A stretch of 60,142 nucleotides of DNA, from the NCBI GenBank assembly GCA_017854795.1, contig JAFMHB010000008.1, positions 34,308 through 94,449 on the forward strand. Direction: 5' to 3'. The notes under the pieces are model-generated. The model saw nothing but the letters and a program-made list of their open reading frames with translations. It did no database searches and was not told the DNA's origin. Source of the DNA: Candidatus Nanopelagicales bacterium. Lineage in GTDB: Bacteria; Actinomycetota; Actinomycetes; S36-B12. The position numbers and the translations under genes were made by a program. Shown piece after piece: positions 18,757 to 28,230 of this stretch (position 1 is the stretch's first letter; each line of letters opens with the position of its first letter).

Positions 18757-19020
18757 TTAGTCCAGTTCTTGGGTCTCTGATTTGGAGGTTGTTTTCTTCG
18801 CAGTCGACTTTTTGGGCATTGGTTTCTTTTCCGCAGGGTTGGCGGCCGGTGGTGCAATTTCGACCGGCGAATCCATGTTGGGTGCTTGAACAGTCGAAAC
18901 TGCCGCTGGCCAAGGATCGGCGTTTACCTCGTTAGCCGCAATAACCTGATTGCGTTTCCACCACATAAAGCCACCGACGCCCAGAATAGTGATGACCAGT
19001 AATCCCAGAATCTTTCTCAT
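18757..19020 (-). CDS. Small single-pass membrane protein with Lys-rich tail
   Basis: Eighty-seven residues: a short basic start, one transmembrane helix (LGLLVITILGVGGFMWW, ~5-21), a KRNQVIAANEVNADPWPAA stretch, a Pro-rich middle and a Lys/Thr/Ser-rich end. The helix followed by a D-x-W motif resembles the actinobacterial DLW-39 small membrane proteins, but the tail is longer than usual, so this is a resemblance only. It lies between the PAC2 and GTPase genes on the same strand; the 112-bp gap to the PAC2 start holds nothing I recognise. Confidence 0.6.
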   Translation of the reverse strand: MRKILGLLVITILGVGGFMWWKRNQVIAANEVNADPWPAAVSTVQAPNMDSPVEIAPPAANPAEKKPMPKKSTAKKTTSKSETQELD

Positions 19021-19067
19021 AGCATCAACCGTAACACCAAATGGCGATACCCCACAGAATTGGAGAG

Positions 19068-20228
19068 CTATTTTTCGGACTTCAGGTATCCATTAAATGC
19101 TTCTCTCACTTGGGAACTGGAAAAAAATGATTCTTGTTCGGTATCTGGCAATGTCACGGCGTACTCGCACACTTTCACCCAGGCAATACCGATTGCCCGG
19201 GTCAAGGTCGCGGCCACCGTGCCGGAAATAACAGATCCAGCAATGACCCCGCCCGGGAGGAACCGCAGCAAGTGAGTCGCGACATATCGACCCGCATAGG
19301 TGGCTCCGCCGGTAAGAATTGCACTTCCTGCCATGGAGAGTGCGCTCGCCCGCGATCGTGGCAGGCCATAAATAGCCGTGATCCTCGCAATCATCGCCAC
19401 TTGATTGGGTACCAGAAGTGCGGCGTCTGCTACAGGGATCGGAACAGCGCCAATCCCACTTGCCACCACGGTCGCTTGCTTAATGACCGCGGCGGCCGCG
19501 TCTTTTTTTCGCCGGCCATCAACACCTTGCGCGGCAGTTAAAGCAGCCTGAGCCGCTAACGGAACAACTTCATATGTGGCATCGAGTAATTCCTGAAGTC
19601 CATAAATAACCGTGTCGCTAAAGGTATCCGGCAATGCATTTGTCAGAAGGACTTTTCCCTCACCAAAAGTTGGTAATTTCAAAGATTCAATATATTTCGC
19701 AAAAACAACCGCATCAGGGTGGATCTCGAGTGCTCCATCACGTTGAATTACCGGAACCTGCGACATGACAATAATTACGGGTAAACCCAAGGCGGCAATA
19801 GCAGAAATGAAGGACTGCTGGGCAACTTCACATCGTCGGTCAGACCATCGGATTAAGTACCAGGCTGCATGAATTCGCTGATCCATCGGCCCACTGTTTG
19901 ATTTGCTCACAATACGATCAAGACCCGTCAGAATTGCATCTCCAGAGGTGCCCGTTTCGAATCCTTCTGAGTCATATATCCCGAGGTATCCATTTGGATG
20001 TCGGTAGTAGTTCAGCCCTTTAGTAACGGGCTTACCAATTCCGGTCGAAGCGATTGCTTGGTCGAAAATTGCATTGAGCAAAGTCGATTTACCGCTACCG
20101 GTCTTTCCAAAAATAGCTAAGTTAAAGCAGCCGAGGGACTCGAATGCCTTTTGCAACTCATCATTGAAAAGACTGGCGAGCGCGGCCGAATTTAAATCTC
20201 GCGGGAGTCTTTCCTGCTCGCTGGCCAC
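19068..20228 (-). CDS. GTPase with C-terminal DUF697-like membrane domain
   Basis: A 386-residue protein. The N-terminal GTPase domain has P-loop GKTGSGKSTLLNAIF (residues ~42-56) and a switch/G3-like YDSEGFETGTSG in place of the usual DxPG; the base-recognition motif is not a clean NKxD. Residues ~240-340 (AVIKQATVVASGIGAVPIPVAD and a following Ala/Gly-rich region) match the DUF697/YcjF membrane-associated domain. Such proteins are linked to envelope homeostasis, but no substrate is known. Divergent from the lytic transglycosylase, with 43 bp between starts. Confidence 0.78.
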   Translation of the reverse strand: MASEQERLPRDLNSAALASLFNDELQKAFESLGCFNLAIFGKTGSGKSTLLNAIFDQAIASTGIGKPVTKGLNYYRHPNGYLGIYDSEGFETGTSGDAILTGLDRIVSKSNSGPMDQRIHAAWYLIRWSDRRCEVAQQSFISAIAALGLPVIIVMSQVPVIQRDGALEIHPDAVVFAKYIESLKLPTFGEGKVLLTNALPDTFSDTVIYGLQELLDATYEVVPLAAQAALTAAQGVDGRRKKDAAAAVIKQATVVASGIGAVPIPVADAALLVPNQVAMIARITAIYGLPRSRASALSMAGSAILTGGATYAGRYVATHLLRFLPGGVIAGSVISGTVAATLTRAIGIAWVKVCEYAVTLPDTEQESFFSSSQVREAFNGYLKSEK

Positions 20229-20271
20229 CCGATTATCCTACCGCCATATCGCCTCGGGTTATGGTAGGTAA

Positions 20272-20844
20272 ATGACGATCAAAGCAGCGCCCCATCGGCT
20301 CCGCTCTATCGCCGTTGTCGTCATGATCTTTGGAATATTAGGTCTGGGCGTTTTCTCTTTGGGCAAAATAATTCCCAATTCCATAAGAGAAGATATTTTG
20401 GGCGCGCCGGTAACTATTCCGATCGAGTATGCAGCGTTAATCAAAGATTCCGCTAAACGTTGTCCTGCCATTTCCGAAGAACTATTTGCTGCTCAAATCC
20501 ACGCGGAGAGCGGTTTCGATCCAGCCGCAGAAAGCCCTGCAGGTGCTCAGGGAATTGCGCAATTCATGCCCTACACGTGGAAGCACTATGGAATAGATGG
20601 TGACGGTGATGGCGTGATCGACGTTTGGAATCCTGAGGATGCAATTCCCTCGGCGGCTCGGATGAATTGCATCAATCGAAAGGGTGTCAAAGACCTTGAT
20701 GGCCCTCGATTGAAAAACACTTTCGCCGCCTACAACGCTGGCATCGGATCCGTCCTGAAATATGGTGGCATTCCACCATTCCCTGAGACTGAAAATTATG
20801 TTGAAAAGATTTTTACCAACAGCCAAACGATCACTTGGCCGTGA
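20272..20844 (+). CDS. Membrane-anchored lytic transglycosylase (SLT domain)
   Basis: Cleaves peptidoglycan glycan strands. The 190-residue protein has an N-terminal membrane anchor (IAVVVMIFGILGLGVFSLG) and an SLT/goose-lysozyme fold. The catalytic Glu is in IHAESGFDP, followed by GAQGIAQFMPYTW and, near the end, TFAAYNAGIGSVLKYGG. A DGDGDGVIDVWNPEDA loop resembles the Ca-binding insertion common in actinobacterial SLT proteins. It ends 8 bases before the convergent thioesterase gene. The L,D-transpeptidase 1 kb away is a second cell-wall enzyme. Confidence 0.9.
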   Translation: MTIKAAPHRLRSIAVVVMIFGILGLGVFSLGKIIPNSIREDILGAPVTIPIEYAALIKDSAKRCPAISEELFAAQIHAESGFDPAAESPAGAQGIAQFMPYTWKHYGIDGDGDGVIDVWNPEDAIPSAARMNCINRKGVKDLDGPRLKNTFAAYNAGIGSVLKYGGIPPFPETENYVEKIFTNSQTITWP

Positions 20845-20852
20845 CGAAGCCT

Positions 20853-21659
20853 CTATTTAATTACCATGATTGACTGCAGGTTTTCAACAACAAGCCGCCC
20901 ATCGGGCGTCCACAATCTCCTGAGTTCACTCATGAATCCGCCATGAACGGAACTGACCGAACTCTCGTGAAGGAGTGGGGAGCGTTCCCCTGCGACTGAT
21001 TTAATGCTCTTCGGATCAATGAGCAAATTCGCACTGAAAGATACCGTCGCCACCGGGCGCATGGTCTTCATCAGTGTGTAAGGCGAAGGCCACCACGCAT
21101 CCACCGTGGACAACAGTTGCCCCGACGTCCAATTCCCACCGGCCACTGTTTCTTGTGGCAGGTTAATCCAGCCCAACACGACCGCTTCCGTTCCCATGGT
21201 TGGCAGAGGTGTGATCGGACGGAATTCCAAGTGTTGTCCAAAGTCTGGGCCAAACGGCGGCCTAATCTGCACTATCTCAACTTGATCATGCGCTGGCACT
21301 TGAGGAAATATTGCAGTCCCCCACTTGTCAGCGGAAGGATCAAATGTTAAATCTTTGTCTTCACCCGTGACGACCTGACCGAATGCAACCGTGAGGTCTT
21401 CCCTTTCACGAATTATGTCGACCTGCCACATGGACATGGCGGATCCCCTTCGAATCATGCGAGTGAGGACGCGGTGTGCCTCGGGAAGCACTGGTTCTGG
21501 GATTTGAACGGTGATCGACCGCACTTCACGTTTCGCGACTTCATTGCACACGACGGCTTCCACCATGGTGAGAATCGGAAGTCCGCCCCAAGCGCCACGT
21601 CCTTGCTGCCAGGTGTCAGGCACTTCCCATCTTGACTCGAAATTTAGCTGCTCACTCAT
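20853..21659 (-). CDS. Acyl-CoA thioesterase-like protein (tandem hot-dog, TesB-like)
   Basis: A 268-residue thioesterase-family protein with the N-terminal GRGAWGGL pattern and a double hot-dog layout (second half from ~residue 140; catalytic-type DAWWPSPY near 188). It probably hydrolyses fatty acyl-CoA; the specific substrate cannot be read. The ATG overlaps the stop of the upstream L,D-transpeptidase by one base (TGATG), so the two are likely translationally coupled despite unrelated functions. Confidence 0.8.
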   Translation of the reverse strand: MSEQLNFESRWEVPDTWQQGRGAWGGLPILTMVEAVVCNEVAKREVRSITVQIPEPVLPEAHRVLTRMIRRGSAMSMWQVDIIREREDLTVAFGQVVTGEDKDLTFDPSADKWGTAIFPQVPAHDQVEIVQIRPPFGPDFGQHLEFRPITPLPTMGTEAVVLGWINLPQETVAGGNWTSGQLLSTVDAWWPSPYTLMKTMRPVATVSFSANLLIDPKSIKSVAGERSPLLHESSVSSVHGGFMSELRRLWTPDGRLVVENLQSIMVIK

Positions 21660-23038
21660 CAGGCACTTGCAGGTTTTGCATCAGCGAGGGAACCACTTCC
21701 CTCATTTGTGTCCGTGTTGACATTTGCGCTACCCGAGTAAGAAGCTGACTTTTGGAGCCACTTGTTCCACGAGATATTCCAAAAACCGCCGGGACCATTC
21801 CATGGCTCATTAATTGTCCCACCCGTGTTCCTGTAAAAAATTACATCACCTGGGATGGTCTCGTCGAAAATCCACTGTGCGTCATCCTCGAACATATTGG
21901 TACAACCATGCGAACCGTTGTAAACACCCAATCGACCATAAGCCCATTTCGCAGCATGAATAAATTCACCCGTGGGGGTTAACCGGGTATTCCATTTTGC
22001 ATCGAGTTCATATTGATCCTCGGGATCGGTGAGACCCAGCGACTCACTTCGATACACTTTGTTCACTTCCTTCGCGGTGCTGACAACTTTCGTTCCGTTG
22101 CGCGTTTCCCATTCGTCTTTCCCAAGTGAAACTTTGAACGTTTGAACTTTGACCCCGTCAACAAAAACTTTCATCTTCTTAGTTTTTCCATCGACTTTGG
22201 CGATCAACGAACGTGCAGTTTGAAATGTATAAGTTGTGTTAAGCCTGGCTAAACCAATCAGCGATTTCGACCCACTCTTGCCAAGAACCGTTCTACCAAG
22301 GGATGAAGCGACTCGAATTGTTGATTTTCCCGGCCAATATTTTTTAGGACGGAAAACTGCAGACGTCTCATTAATCCAACCCCACGCGCCGACAACTGGA
22401 ACGAGTTTTCCACTCGGTAATTGTGCTGAAACGACTAGGTTCTCTTCAACTATTTTTTTATCTGAAATTTTCTTGGAGAAGACAATCTTGGGCAGTACCC
22501 CTACGCCCACTCTGACCTTTGATCCGTCGACGCCCAGCGAATTACTTGCAGCGATAAATTTTGCATTGACCCACAGTCGATTCTTCGGAAGTTTTTTTGG
22601 CTTAGCAGGATTCGTGTCCCGTGGAGGTTGAGTTGTTGCCACGATTGGGCCCACAACTGCACTGGATGCCAAACCTTGAGCGGATCGCATGTACACGCCG
22701 TAACTACGCAATGGTGCCAAGCTTGAAAGTGGGCAAGTCCCCTGGATCAGACTGCCCACAACGGTGCCTTCCGTAGTGGGTAGCGCAGGGCACGGGTACC
22801 AATTAACCGTGTCAACGGAAATTTGATAATCGATTGGTGAACCACCACTGAGTTCAGGAGCAGGAACTTTGGCGGCGTAAACAACGTCGAGAACAGTTGC
22901 ACTAGCTCCTGGAGTCACTGAAATAATCGAAGGGGGTTCGAGTTTGCTCTCCTCCGCTACGACTTGCGCTGGTATCAGCAAAGCAATAACGGAGGCGAGA
23001 ACGCCACTGCTCACGACTGTCCGAACAGAGCCTCGCAT
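21659..23038 (-). CDS. Secreted L,D-transpeptidase (YkuD) with Ig-like domains
   Basis: Forms 3-3 peptidoglycan cross-links or attaches proteins to the wall. The 459-residue precursor has a signal peptide (SGVLASVIALLIPAQVVAEE), a fibronectin/Ig-like region around residues 35-130, an actinobacterial Ldt Ig domain (~140-265) and the YkuD catalytic domain (~270-420) with HAAKWAYGRLGVYNGSHGCTNM. The catalytic residues are His and the Cys of SHGCTN. A Ser/Ala-rich tail follows. One-base stop/start overlap with the thioesterase gene downstream. Confidence 0.9.
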   Translation of the reverse strand: MRGSVRTVVSSGVLASVIALLIPAQVVAEESKLEPPSIISVTPGASATVLDVVYAAKVPAPELSGGSPIDYQISVDTVNWYPCPALPTTEGTVVGSLIQGTCPLSSLAPLRSYGVYMRSAQGLASSAVVGPIVATTQPPRDTNPAKPKKLPKNRLWVNAKFIAASNSLGVDGSKVRVGVGVLPKIVFSKKISDKKIVEENLVVSAQLPSGKLVPVVGAWGWINETSAVFRPKKYWPGKSTIRVASSLGRTVLGKSGSKSLIGLARLNTTYTFQTARSLIAKVDGKTKKMKVFVDGVKVQTFKVSLGKDEWETRNGTKVVSTAKEVNKVYRSESLGLTDPEDQYELDAKWNTRLTPTGEFIHAAKWAYGRLGVYNGSHGCTNMFEDDAQWIFDETIPGDVIFYRNTGGTINEPWNGPGGFWNISWNKWLQKSASYSGSANVNTDTNEGSGSLADAKPASA

Positions 23039-23131
23039 GTACTTTTCCCCTAATCCTGACGCAGGTGGTTACACGAATATGGATTTACGCCTTGGCAAGG
23101 ATAAGCACCTTTGAGGAATAAATTCAACCGG

Positions 23132-23884
23132 CTACCAGGGAACTACCGCTCGGTCCTCCCAGAGCAACCCTGTGGGAGGGGAATTTACCACTCCCAACTG
23201 CTGGCCTCGCCCAGCCAGATCGGTGATAGCGAGCCAGGTGACCGTTTCCGCCCCTTGTTCTGCCGAACGAGGCGCGTCTGGGCCTCCCATAGGCGTCCGG
23301 CAATGGTTTGGGCACACCGCGTCAACGAGCACCCCTCGAGATCCCCATCCCGTTTCCGCCGCAAAATTTCGAATCAGGGCGTTCAATGCTGCCTTGCTCA
23401 CCCGGTACGGGGCTAGTCCACCACTTGTTCCCGGACCGCTAAACCTTCCCAAGCATGCTGAGAGTGCAATGACCCTGCCGGAGCGGGCTGCCACCATGGG
23501 TGGGGCGAAATTCGTAAGGGTGTTCACTACACCAAATAGGTTGATTCCCATAACCCTATGCCACTCCTCGCTGGTGGATTTCAAGGTTTTTGACATTTTC
23601 TCGCTCATGACTCCGGCCGAACACACCAAGACCTGGGGCTGAGCTAACGGACCTAAACGTTCCCGTAATAGCGACACAGCTGAGGCGTCTGCAAGATCAG
23701 CACCCTCGCCAAAGGCGTCAATTCCTAGATCGCGCAACTGCGCTGCGGCGCGCTGGCCACTCTCAGTCGTGCTACCCAGAACCGTGACCGTAAATCCCGC
23801 TAGGCCCAGTTGTTTGGCAACGGCAAAGCCGATCCCCGACGCTCCACCGGTAATGAGCGCGGTGCCCTGATCTACATTTTCCAT
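23132..23884 (-). CDS. Short-chain dehydrogenase/reductase
   Basis: Classical SDR of about 250 residues: cofactor motif TGGASGIGFAVA near the start, then a Ser near ALSACLG and the catalytic YRVSK pair (PYRVSKAALNALIRNF). Substrate unknown. I prefer ATG 23884 because GGAAGG lies eight bases upstream and the protein then starts right at the Rossmann fold; a start at 23941 adds 19 residues without homology features. The 93-bp gap to the L,D-transpeptidase start shows no terminator. Confidence 0.85.
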   Translation of the reverse strand: MENVDQGTALITGGASGIGFAVAKQLGLAGFTVTVLGSTTESGQRAAAQLRDLGIDAFGEGADLADASAVSLLRERLGPLAQPQVLVCSAGVMSEKMSKTLKSTSEEWHRVMGINLFGVVNTLTNFAPPMVAARSGRVIALSACLGRFSGPGTSGGLAPYRVSKAALNALIRNFAAETGWGSRGVLVDAVCPNHCRTPMGGPDAPRSAEQGAETVTWLAITDLAGRGQQLGVVNSPPTGLLWEDRAVVPW

Positions 23885-23990
23885 TTCCTCAGCCTTCCCT
23901 AGATTTAGCACTTCCGCACCCTCACAGGCGTCCCTGATCACTGCGTCATAGGGTTATGTCGCAATTAGGTCGTCAGCGAGAGGAAATACC

Positions 23991-26900
23991 GTGGCTAACG
24001 TGGCTTCTGAGCCTCCCGACCAATTTGGACCCAATGACTGGCTCGTTGACGAGTTGTATCAGCAATTCCTGAATGATCGAAATTCTGTTGATCCCGCCTG
24101 GTGGGATTTCTTCGACGGGTTCACTCCCCAAGACCCTCATGCGGTGATTACCCCCAGCACGCCAATTCCAACCGCCCTCACTCCGCCCGCAATCACCCCA
24201 TCAACTGCCTCGGTAAAAGTGACTGAATCAACACAGTCAACACCGTCAGTCTCGTCACACTCTGCGTCAGAAAAAATCGAGCGACTCAAGGGTGGTGCTG
24301 CTCGAGTAGTCACCAATATGGAAGAAAGCTTGACCGTCCCCACAGCGACGAGTGTGCGTTCACTTCCCGTAAAACTTCTTTTTGACAATCGTGTGGTCAT
24401 CAACAACCACCTGGCGCGCGGTCGTGGTGGAAAGGTTTCCTTCACCCACATCATTGCCTACGCGCTTGTGCAGGCAATGAAATCGCAACCCGAGATGAAC
24501 TATGCATATGAAGAACTTGATGGGAAACCAGCGGTCCGACTCAACACGGATATCAATATCGGCTTGGCTATCGATATTTCGAAACCTGACGGGACCCGTC
24601 AGCTACTCGTACCCAATATCAAAGCTGCTCAAGACATGGACTTCGCGGCCTTCTGGGCAAGCTACGAAGACATTGTTCGGCGCGCTCGTTCAAATAAGTT
24701 GAGTGTGGAAGATTTCGCTGGAACAACTGTGAGTCTCACAAACCCCGGCACGATTGGAACGAATCATTCGATTCCTCGTTTAGTCAAGGGCCAAGGGGCA
24801 ATCATTGGGGTTGGTTCCATGGAATACCCGGCCCAATGGCAAGGTGCCTCAGAGGAATCAATCGTTCGCAATGCCGTTTCGAAAATCTTGACACTCACCT
24901 CCACCTACGACCATCGGATAATTCAGGGTGCCCAGTCGGGGGAATTCTTGCGCAAAATGCACGCATTAATTCTGGGCGAAGATGACTTCTATGTAAATAT
25001 TTTCCGCGACCTTCGAATTCCCTATGAACCGATTCAGTGGGCCGTTGATATCTCCGCCAGTCACGAGACAGACCTTGATAAAAATGTTCGCGTCCAGGAA
25101 GTAATCCACGCTTTCCGGGTTCGCGGACACCTCATGGCCGACATCGACCCTCTGGAATACCACCAAAGGATGCACCCCGATCTCGACGTACTCTCCCACG
25201 GGTTAACACTCTGGGATCTGGATCGCGAGTTTGCGACAGGGGGTTTTGGCAACGAACCCCTGATGAAGTTGCGCCAAATATTAGGAGTCCTTCGAGATTC
25301 GTACACCCGAACCGTGGGAATCGAATACATGCACATACAGGACCCAGCGGAGCGCAAGTGGATTCAAGAGCGGGTTGAAATTCCGCATGTAAAACCAGAT
25401 CCCGCTGACCAACTTCGAATACTAAGAAAACTCAATGAAGCAGAAGCGCTGGAATCCTTTTTGCAAACAAAGTACGTCGGTCAAAAAAGGTTCTCTCTTG
25501 AGGGCTCCGAGTCACTCATTCCCATGCTCGATGAAATATTGGCCAAGTCAGCCAATAATGAAATCCTCGAAGTTGCAATTGGGATGCCTCACAGAGGTCG
25601 CTTAAACGTCCTCGCCAACATTGCAGGGAAATCATTCGGACAAATTTTCCGTGAGTTTGAGGGCGAATACGCCGAAAATTCCGTTCAAGGATCGGGCGAC
25701 GTTAAGTACCATTTAGGCACAACGGGCTCATATGTTTCGGCCGATGGTGGTTATACCTCCGTTTATCTTGCTGCAAACCCGTCACACCTGGAAGCAGTTG
25801 ATCCGGTACTTGAGGGAATCGTGCGAGCCAAACAAGATCTATTGCCCGCGGACCGCCGCCATGACATCTTGCCGGTCCTCATTCACGGTGATGCTGCATT
25901 TGCTGGTCAAGGTGTTGTGGCTGAGACTTTGCAGCTTTCACAGTTACAGGGGTACCGAACCGGCGGCACTATCCATATTGTCGTCAATAACCAAGTTGGC
26001 TTCACGACTTCACCTCGTTACAGCAGGTCCTCCGTTTATTCAACCGATGTGGCACGCATGATCCAGGCACCAATTTTCCACGTGAATGGTGACGACCCAG
26101 AGGCGGTTATCTTCGTTGCCCAACTCGCTTTTGATTTCCGTCAGGAATTTGGAAAAGACGTGGTGATTGATCAGGTTACCTACCGTAGGCGCGGCCACAA
26201 TGAAGCCGATGATCCCTCACTTACTCAGCCGCTCATGTACGCGATCATTGATAACAAACGGTCAGTACGAAAGCACTACACGGACTCGCTAATTGGTCGC
26301 GGAGATATCACCCTCGAAGAAGCAGAGGAAGTACTCAAGCACTTCCAGGAACAGTTAGAGAATGTTTTTCAAGAGACTCGTGTTGACGAACCCGAAACTG
26401 AATTCAGCGCGCGCGCGAAGGCCATTATTGAAACCGGTCAACTCAATCTGGTTCCACAAACACCTTCACAAGATGTCGACACATCAATTACCCAAGCTCA
26501 AATTGACACGGTGATCGAATCTCAACTGACCTTGCCTGAGGGTTTCAATGTACATCCGCGACTGGCGCCTCAACTTCAACGTCGCGCCCAGATGGTCGCC
26601 GACGACACAATTGACTGGGGCATGGGCGAGGCTCTCGCTGTTGGATCACTGCTCATGGAAGGACGGACTGTTCGCCTAGCGGGTCAAGACTCACGTCGTG
26701 GAACATTTGGACACAGGCACATGGTTATTGTTGACAAGGAAACGGGCTGGCAATACAAGCCACTCAAGCAGTGTTACCGCGATGGTGGAAAACTCTACGT
26801 TTACGACTCCTCACTAAGTGAGTTCGCTGGACTTGGATTTGAGTACGGCTATTCGGTCGCCCGCCCCGATGCACTTGTCATGTGGGAAGCCCAATTTGGT

Positions 26901-27623
26901 GACTTTGTTAACGGCGCGCAAACCATTATTGACGAATTCATCTCCTCGGGGGAACAGAAGTGGGGCCAACGTTCGTCGGTCACCTTGCTCCTCCCCCATG
27001 GTCAAGAAGGACAAGGACCTGATCACAGCAGTGGTCGGATCGAACGCTTTTTGCAAATGTGTGCTCAGGACAACATGTCAATCGCCGTACCCAGCACCCC
27101 AGCGTCATATTTCCACCTCTTGCGCTGGCAAGTTTTGGGTCGACTTTCGCGTCCACTCATCGTATTCACACCGAAATCACTTTTGAGATCAAAAGCTTCT
27201 GTCTCAACCAGCGAAGATTTCACAACTGGCGTCTTTCGGCCCTTCATTCCTGATACGGAATTCACGGGAGAGGGTGTCAAAAAGGTTCTTATTTGCTCAG
27301 GCAAAGTCTACTTTGAGTTACTCGCCTACCGAGCTGCCCACAACATCACGGATACTGCAATCGTGCGTCTTGAGCGGATCTACCCACTACCGGGCGTGAG
27401 CTTGCCAGCAATGGCCAAGCAGTATCCGAATGCAGATATTCGGTGGGTACAAGAGGAGCCTGCCAACCAAGGTGCTTGGAGTTTTATTGCCCTCAATGTC
27501 CCAGCTTTGATTAACCGCGCAATCTCCTGTGTTTCGCGGTCGGCTTCCTCCGCACCAGCGGTTGGAACCCACCAGCGACATGATGAGGATCAAAAGACCC
27601 TCGTTGAATCAGCATTTAATTAG
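23991..27623 (+). CDS. kgd: Multifunctional 2-oxoglutarate decarboxylase/dehydrogenase, E1-E2 fusion
   Basis: A 1210-residue protein as in actinobacterial OdhA/Kgd. Order: N-terminal E1 helix (DWLVDELYQQFL, ~16-27), a Pro/Thr/Ser linker (~45-95), a lipoyl-less E2 succinyltransferase-like domain (~110-330) with DHR at 307-309, then the E1 TPP domain from ~370 (MPHRGRLNVLANI; GDAAFAGQGVVAETLQLS; VVNNQVGFTTS). The absent lipoyl domain is normal: it is supplied by the pyruvate-complex E2. In mycobacteria and corynebacteria an FHA protein inhibits it; none is in the window. GTG start with GAGAGG upstream. Divergent from the SDR. Confidence 0.97.
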   Translation: MANVASEPPDQFGPNDWLVDELYQQFLNDRNSVDPAWWDFFDGFTPQDPHAVITPSTPIPTALTPPAITPSTASVKVTESTQSTPSVSSHSASEKIERLKGGAARVVTNMEESLTVPTATSVRSLPVKLLFDNRVVINNHLARGRGGKVSFTHIIAYALVQAMKSQPEMNYAYEELDGKPAVRLNTDINIGLAIDISKPDGTRQLLVPNIKAAQDMDFAAFWASYEDIVRRARSNKLSVEDFAGTTVSLTNPGTIGTNHSIPRLVKGQGAIIGVGSMEYPAQWQGASEESIVRNAVSKILTLTSTYDHRIIQGAQSGEFLRKMHALILGEDDFYVNIFRDLRIPYEPIQWAVDISASHETDLDKNVRVQEVIHAFRVRGHLMADIDPLEYHQRMHPDLDVLSHGLTLWDLDREFATGGFGNEPLMKLRQILGVLRDSYTRTVGIEYMHIQDPAERKWIQERVEIPHVKPDPADQLRILRKLNEAEALESFLQTKYVGQKRFSLEGSESLIPMLDEILAKSANNEILEVAIGMPHRGRLNVLANIAGKSFGQIFREFEGEYAENSVQGSGDVKYHLGTTGSYVSADGGYTSVYLAANPSHLEAVDPVLEGIVRAKQDLLPADRRHDILPVLIHGDAAFAGQGVVAETLQLSQLQGYRTGGTIHIVVNNQVGFTTSPRYSRSSVYSTDVARMIQAPIFHVNGDDPEAVIFVAQLAFDFRQEFGKDVVIDQVTYRRRGHNEADDPSLTQPLMYAIIDNKRSVRKHYTDSLIGRGDITLEEAEEVLKHFQEQLENVFQETRVDEPETEFSARAKAIIETGQLNLVPQTPSQDVDTSITQAQIDTVIESQLTLPEGFNVHPRLAPQLQRRAQMVADDTIDWGMGEALAVGSLLMEGRTVRLAGQDSRRGTFGHRHMVIVDKETGWQYKPLKQCYRDGGKLYVYDSSLSEFAGLGFEYGYSVARPDALVMWEAQFGDFVNGAQTIIDEFISSGEQKWGQRSSVTLLLPHGQEGQGPDHSSGRIERFLQMCAQDNMSIAVPSTPASYFHLLRWQVLGRLSRPLIVFTPKSLLRSKASVSTSEDFTTGVFRPFIPDTEFTGEGVKKVLICSGKVYFELLAYRAAHNITDTAIVRLERIYPLPGVSLPAMAKQYPNADIRWVQEEPANQGAWSFIALNVPALINRAISCVSRSASSAPAVGTHQRHDEDQKTLVESAFN

Positions 27624-27640
27624 AGGTTGCGAGATCACTG

Positions 27641-27820
27641 ATGTATGACACGGATCGCGGAGCCGAAGAATTAGCTAGGCGAAGAGGTGAAGAGGAAGTT
27701 TCATTTGATTGGCTCGCCGAAAGATTCGCTGAATTCGTCAATCTCAATCCGGAATTCGAAAACGCAATCGATCGCTTGGCCACTTGGCTTGCACGCCTCG
27801 ATGACCTCGACGAGGAATAA
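27641..27820 (+). CDS. Small conserved actinobacterial protein, DUF6104-like
   Basis: Fifty-nine residues starting MYDTDRGAEELARRRGEE and ending in LATWLARLDDLDEE. It is acidic, probably helical, with no membrane segment. The pattern matches the DUF6104 family I know from Streptomyces, of unknown function, which often sits close to the 2-oxoglutarate decarboxylase gene. It starts 17 bases after the kgd stop, so it is probably in the same transcript, and ends 3 bases before the convergent sodX. Confidence 0.82.
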   Translation: MYDTDRGAEELARRRGEEEVSFDWLAERFAEFVNLNPEFENAIDRLATWLARLDDLDEE

Positions 27821-27823
27821 ACC

Positions 27824-28126
27824 TCATTTCTTAATCACAATTCCTTTTATCGATGCAGAATCGATTGGCCCAAAATCCCTCGAGTCAGTGCTTTCCAACT
27901 CATTGTCACCGACAACCCACCACTTACCATTTCTCTTGTGTACGAGACGTTTGAGTTCCACCAATTCAGGGCGCACGGGGTGTGTGAAGACTGCGATCGC
28001 ACCCGGTCGGGCGAGAAAATGGCCCTTCACTGCCATGCACTTTTGACCGTTTTTCAACGTAGGTTGCATGGAGGGACCAATCACCGTGACCTCGAATATC
28101 GGGATCAACCGTGCAATCAGTGACAT
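27824..28126 (-). CDS. sodX: Nickel superoxide dismutase maturation protease (S26 family)
   Basis: A 100-residue signal-peptidase-I-like protein without the usual long membrane anchor. The catalytic Ser is S19 in GPSMQPTL and the general base Lys is K59 in VELKRLV; VVGDNELESTDSRDFG is the conserved C-terminal S26 box. It is divergent from sodN with 104 bp between starts, the usual arrangement for the protease that trims NiSOD to expose the nickel-binding N-terminal His. Confidence 0.9.
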   Translation of the reverse strand: MSLIARLIPIFEVTVIGPSMQPTLKNGQKCMAVKGHFLARPGAIAVFTHPVRPELVELKRLVHKRNGKWWVVGDNELESTDSRDFGPIDSASIKGIVIKK

Positions 28127-28165
28127 GATCCCAGATTAGCCTGCTGCGTCTTGCACGAAGAATCA

Positions 28166-28195
28166 TTGAGGCTAGAGTTGGGCCGTCGCATAAAT
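28166..28195 (+). promoter_or_regulatory. Possible sodN promoter
   Basis: TTGAGG (28166-28171) and ATAAAT (28190-28195) are 18 bases apart, about 35 bases before the sodN start. The match is imperfect. In other actinobacteria NiSOD promoters are controlled by nickel through Nur; I did not recognise a clear Nur box. Confidence 0.3.
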
Positions 28196-28230
28196 CGCGA
28201 TCACCATCACCCACACGATAGGAGCAAAAC

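Noticed and set aside
19068-20844. GTPase and lytic transglycosylase as part of a phage or secretion defence unit
   Set aside because: Both match common actinobacterial chromosomal families (DUF697 GTPase, SLT anchor protein) and are divergent, with no effector or nuclease nearby.
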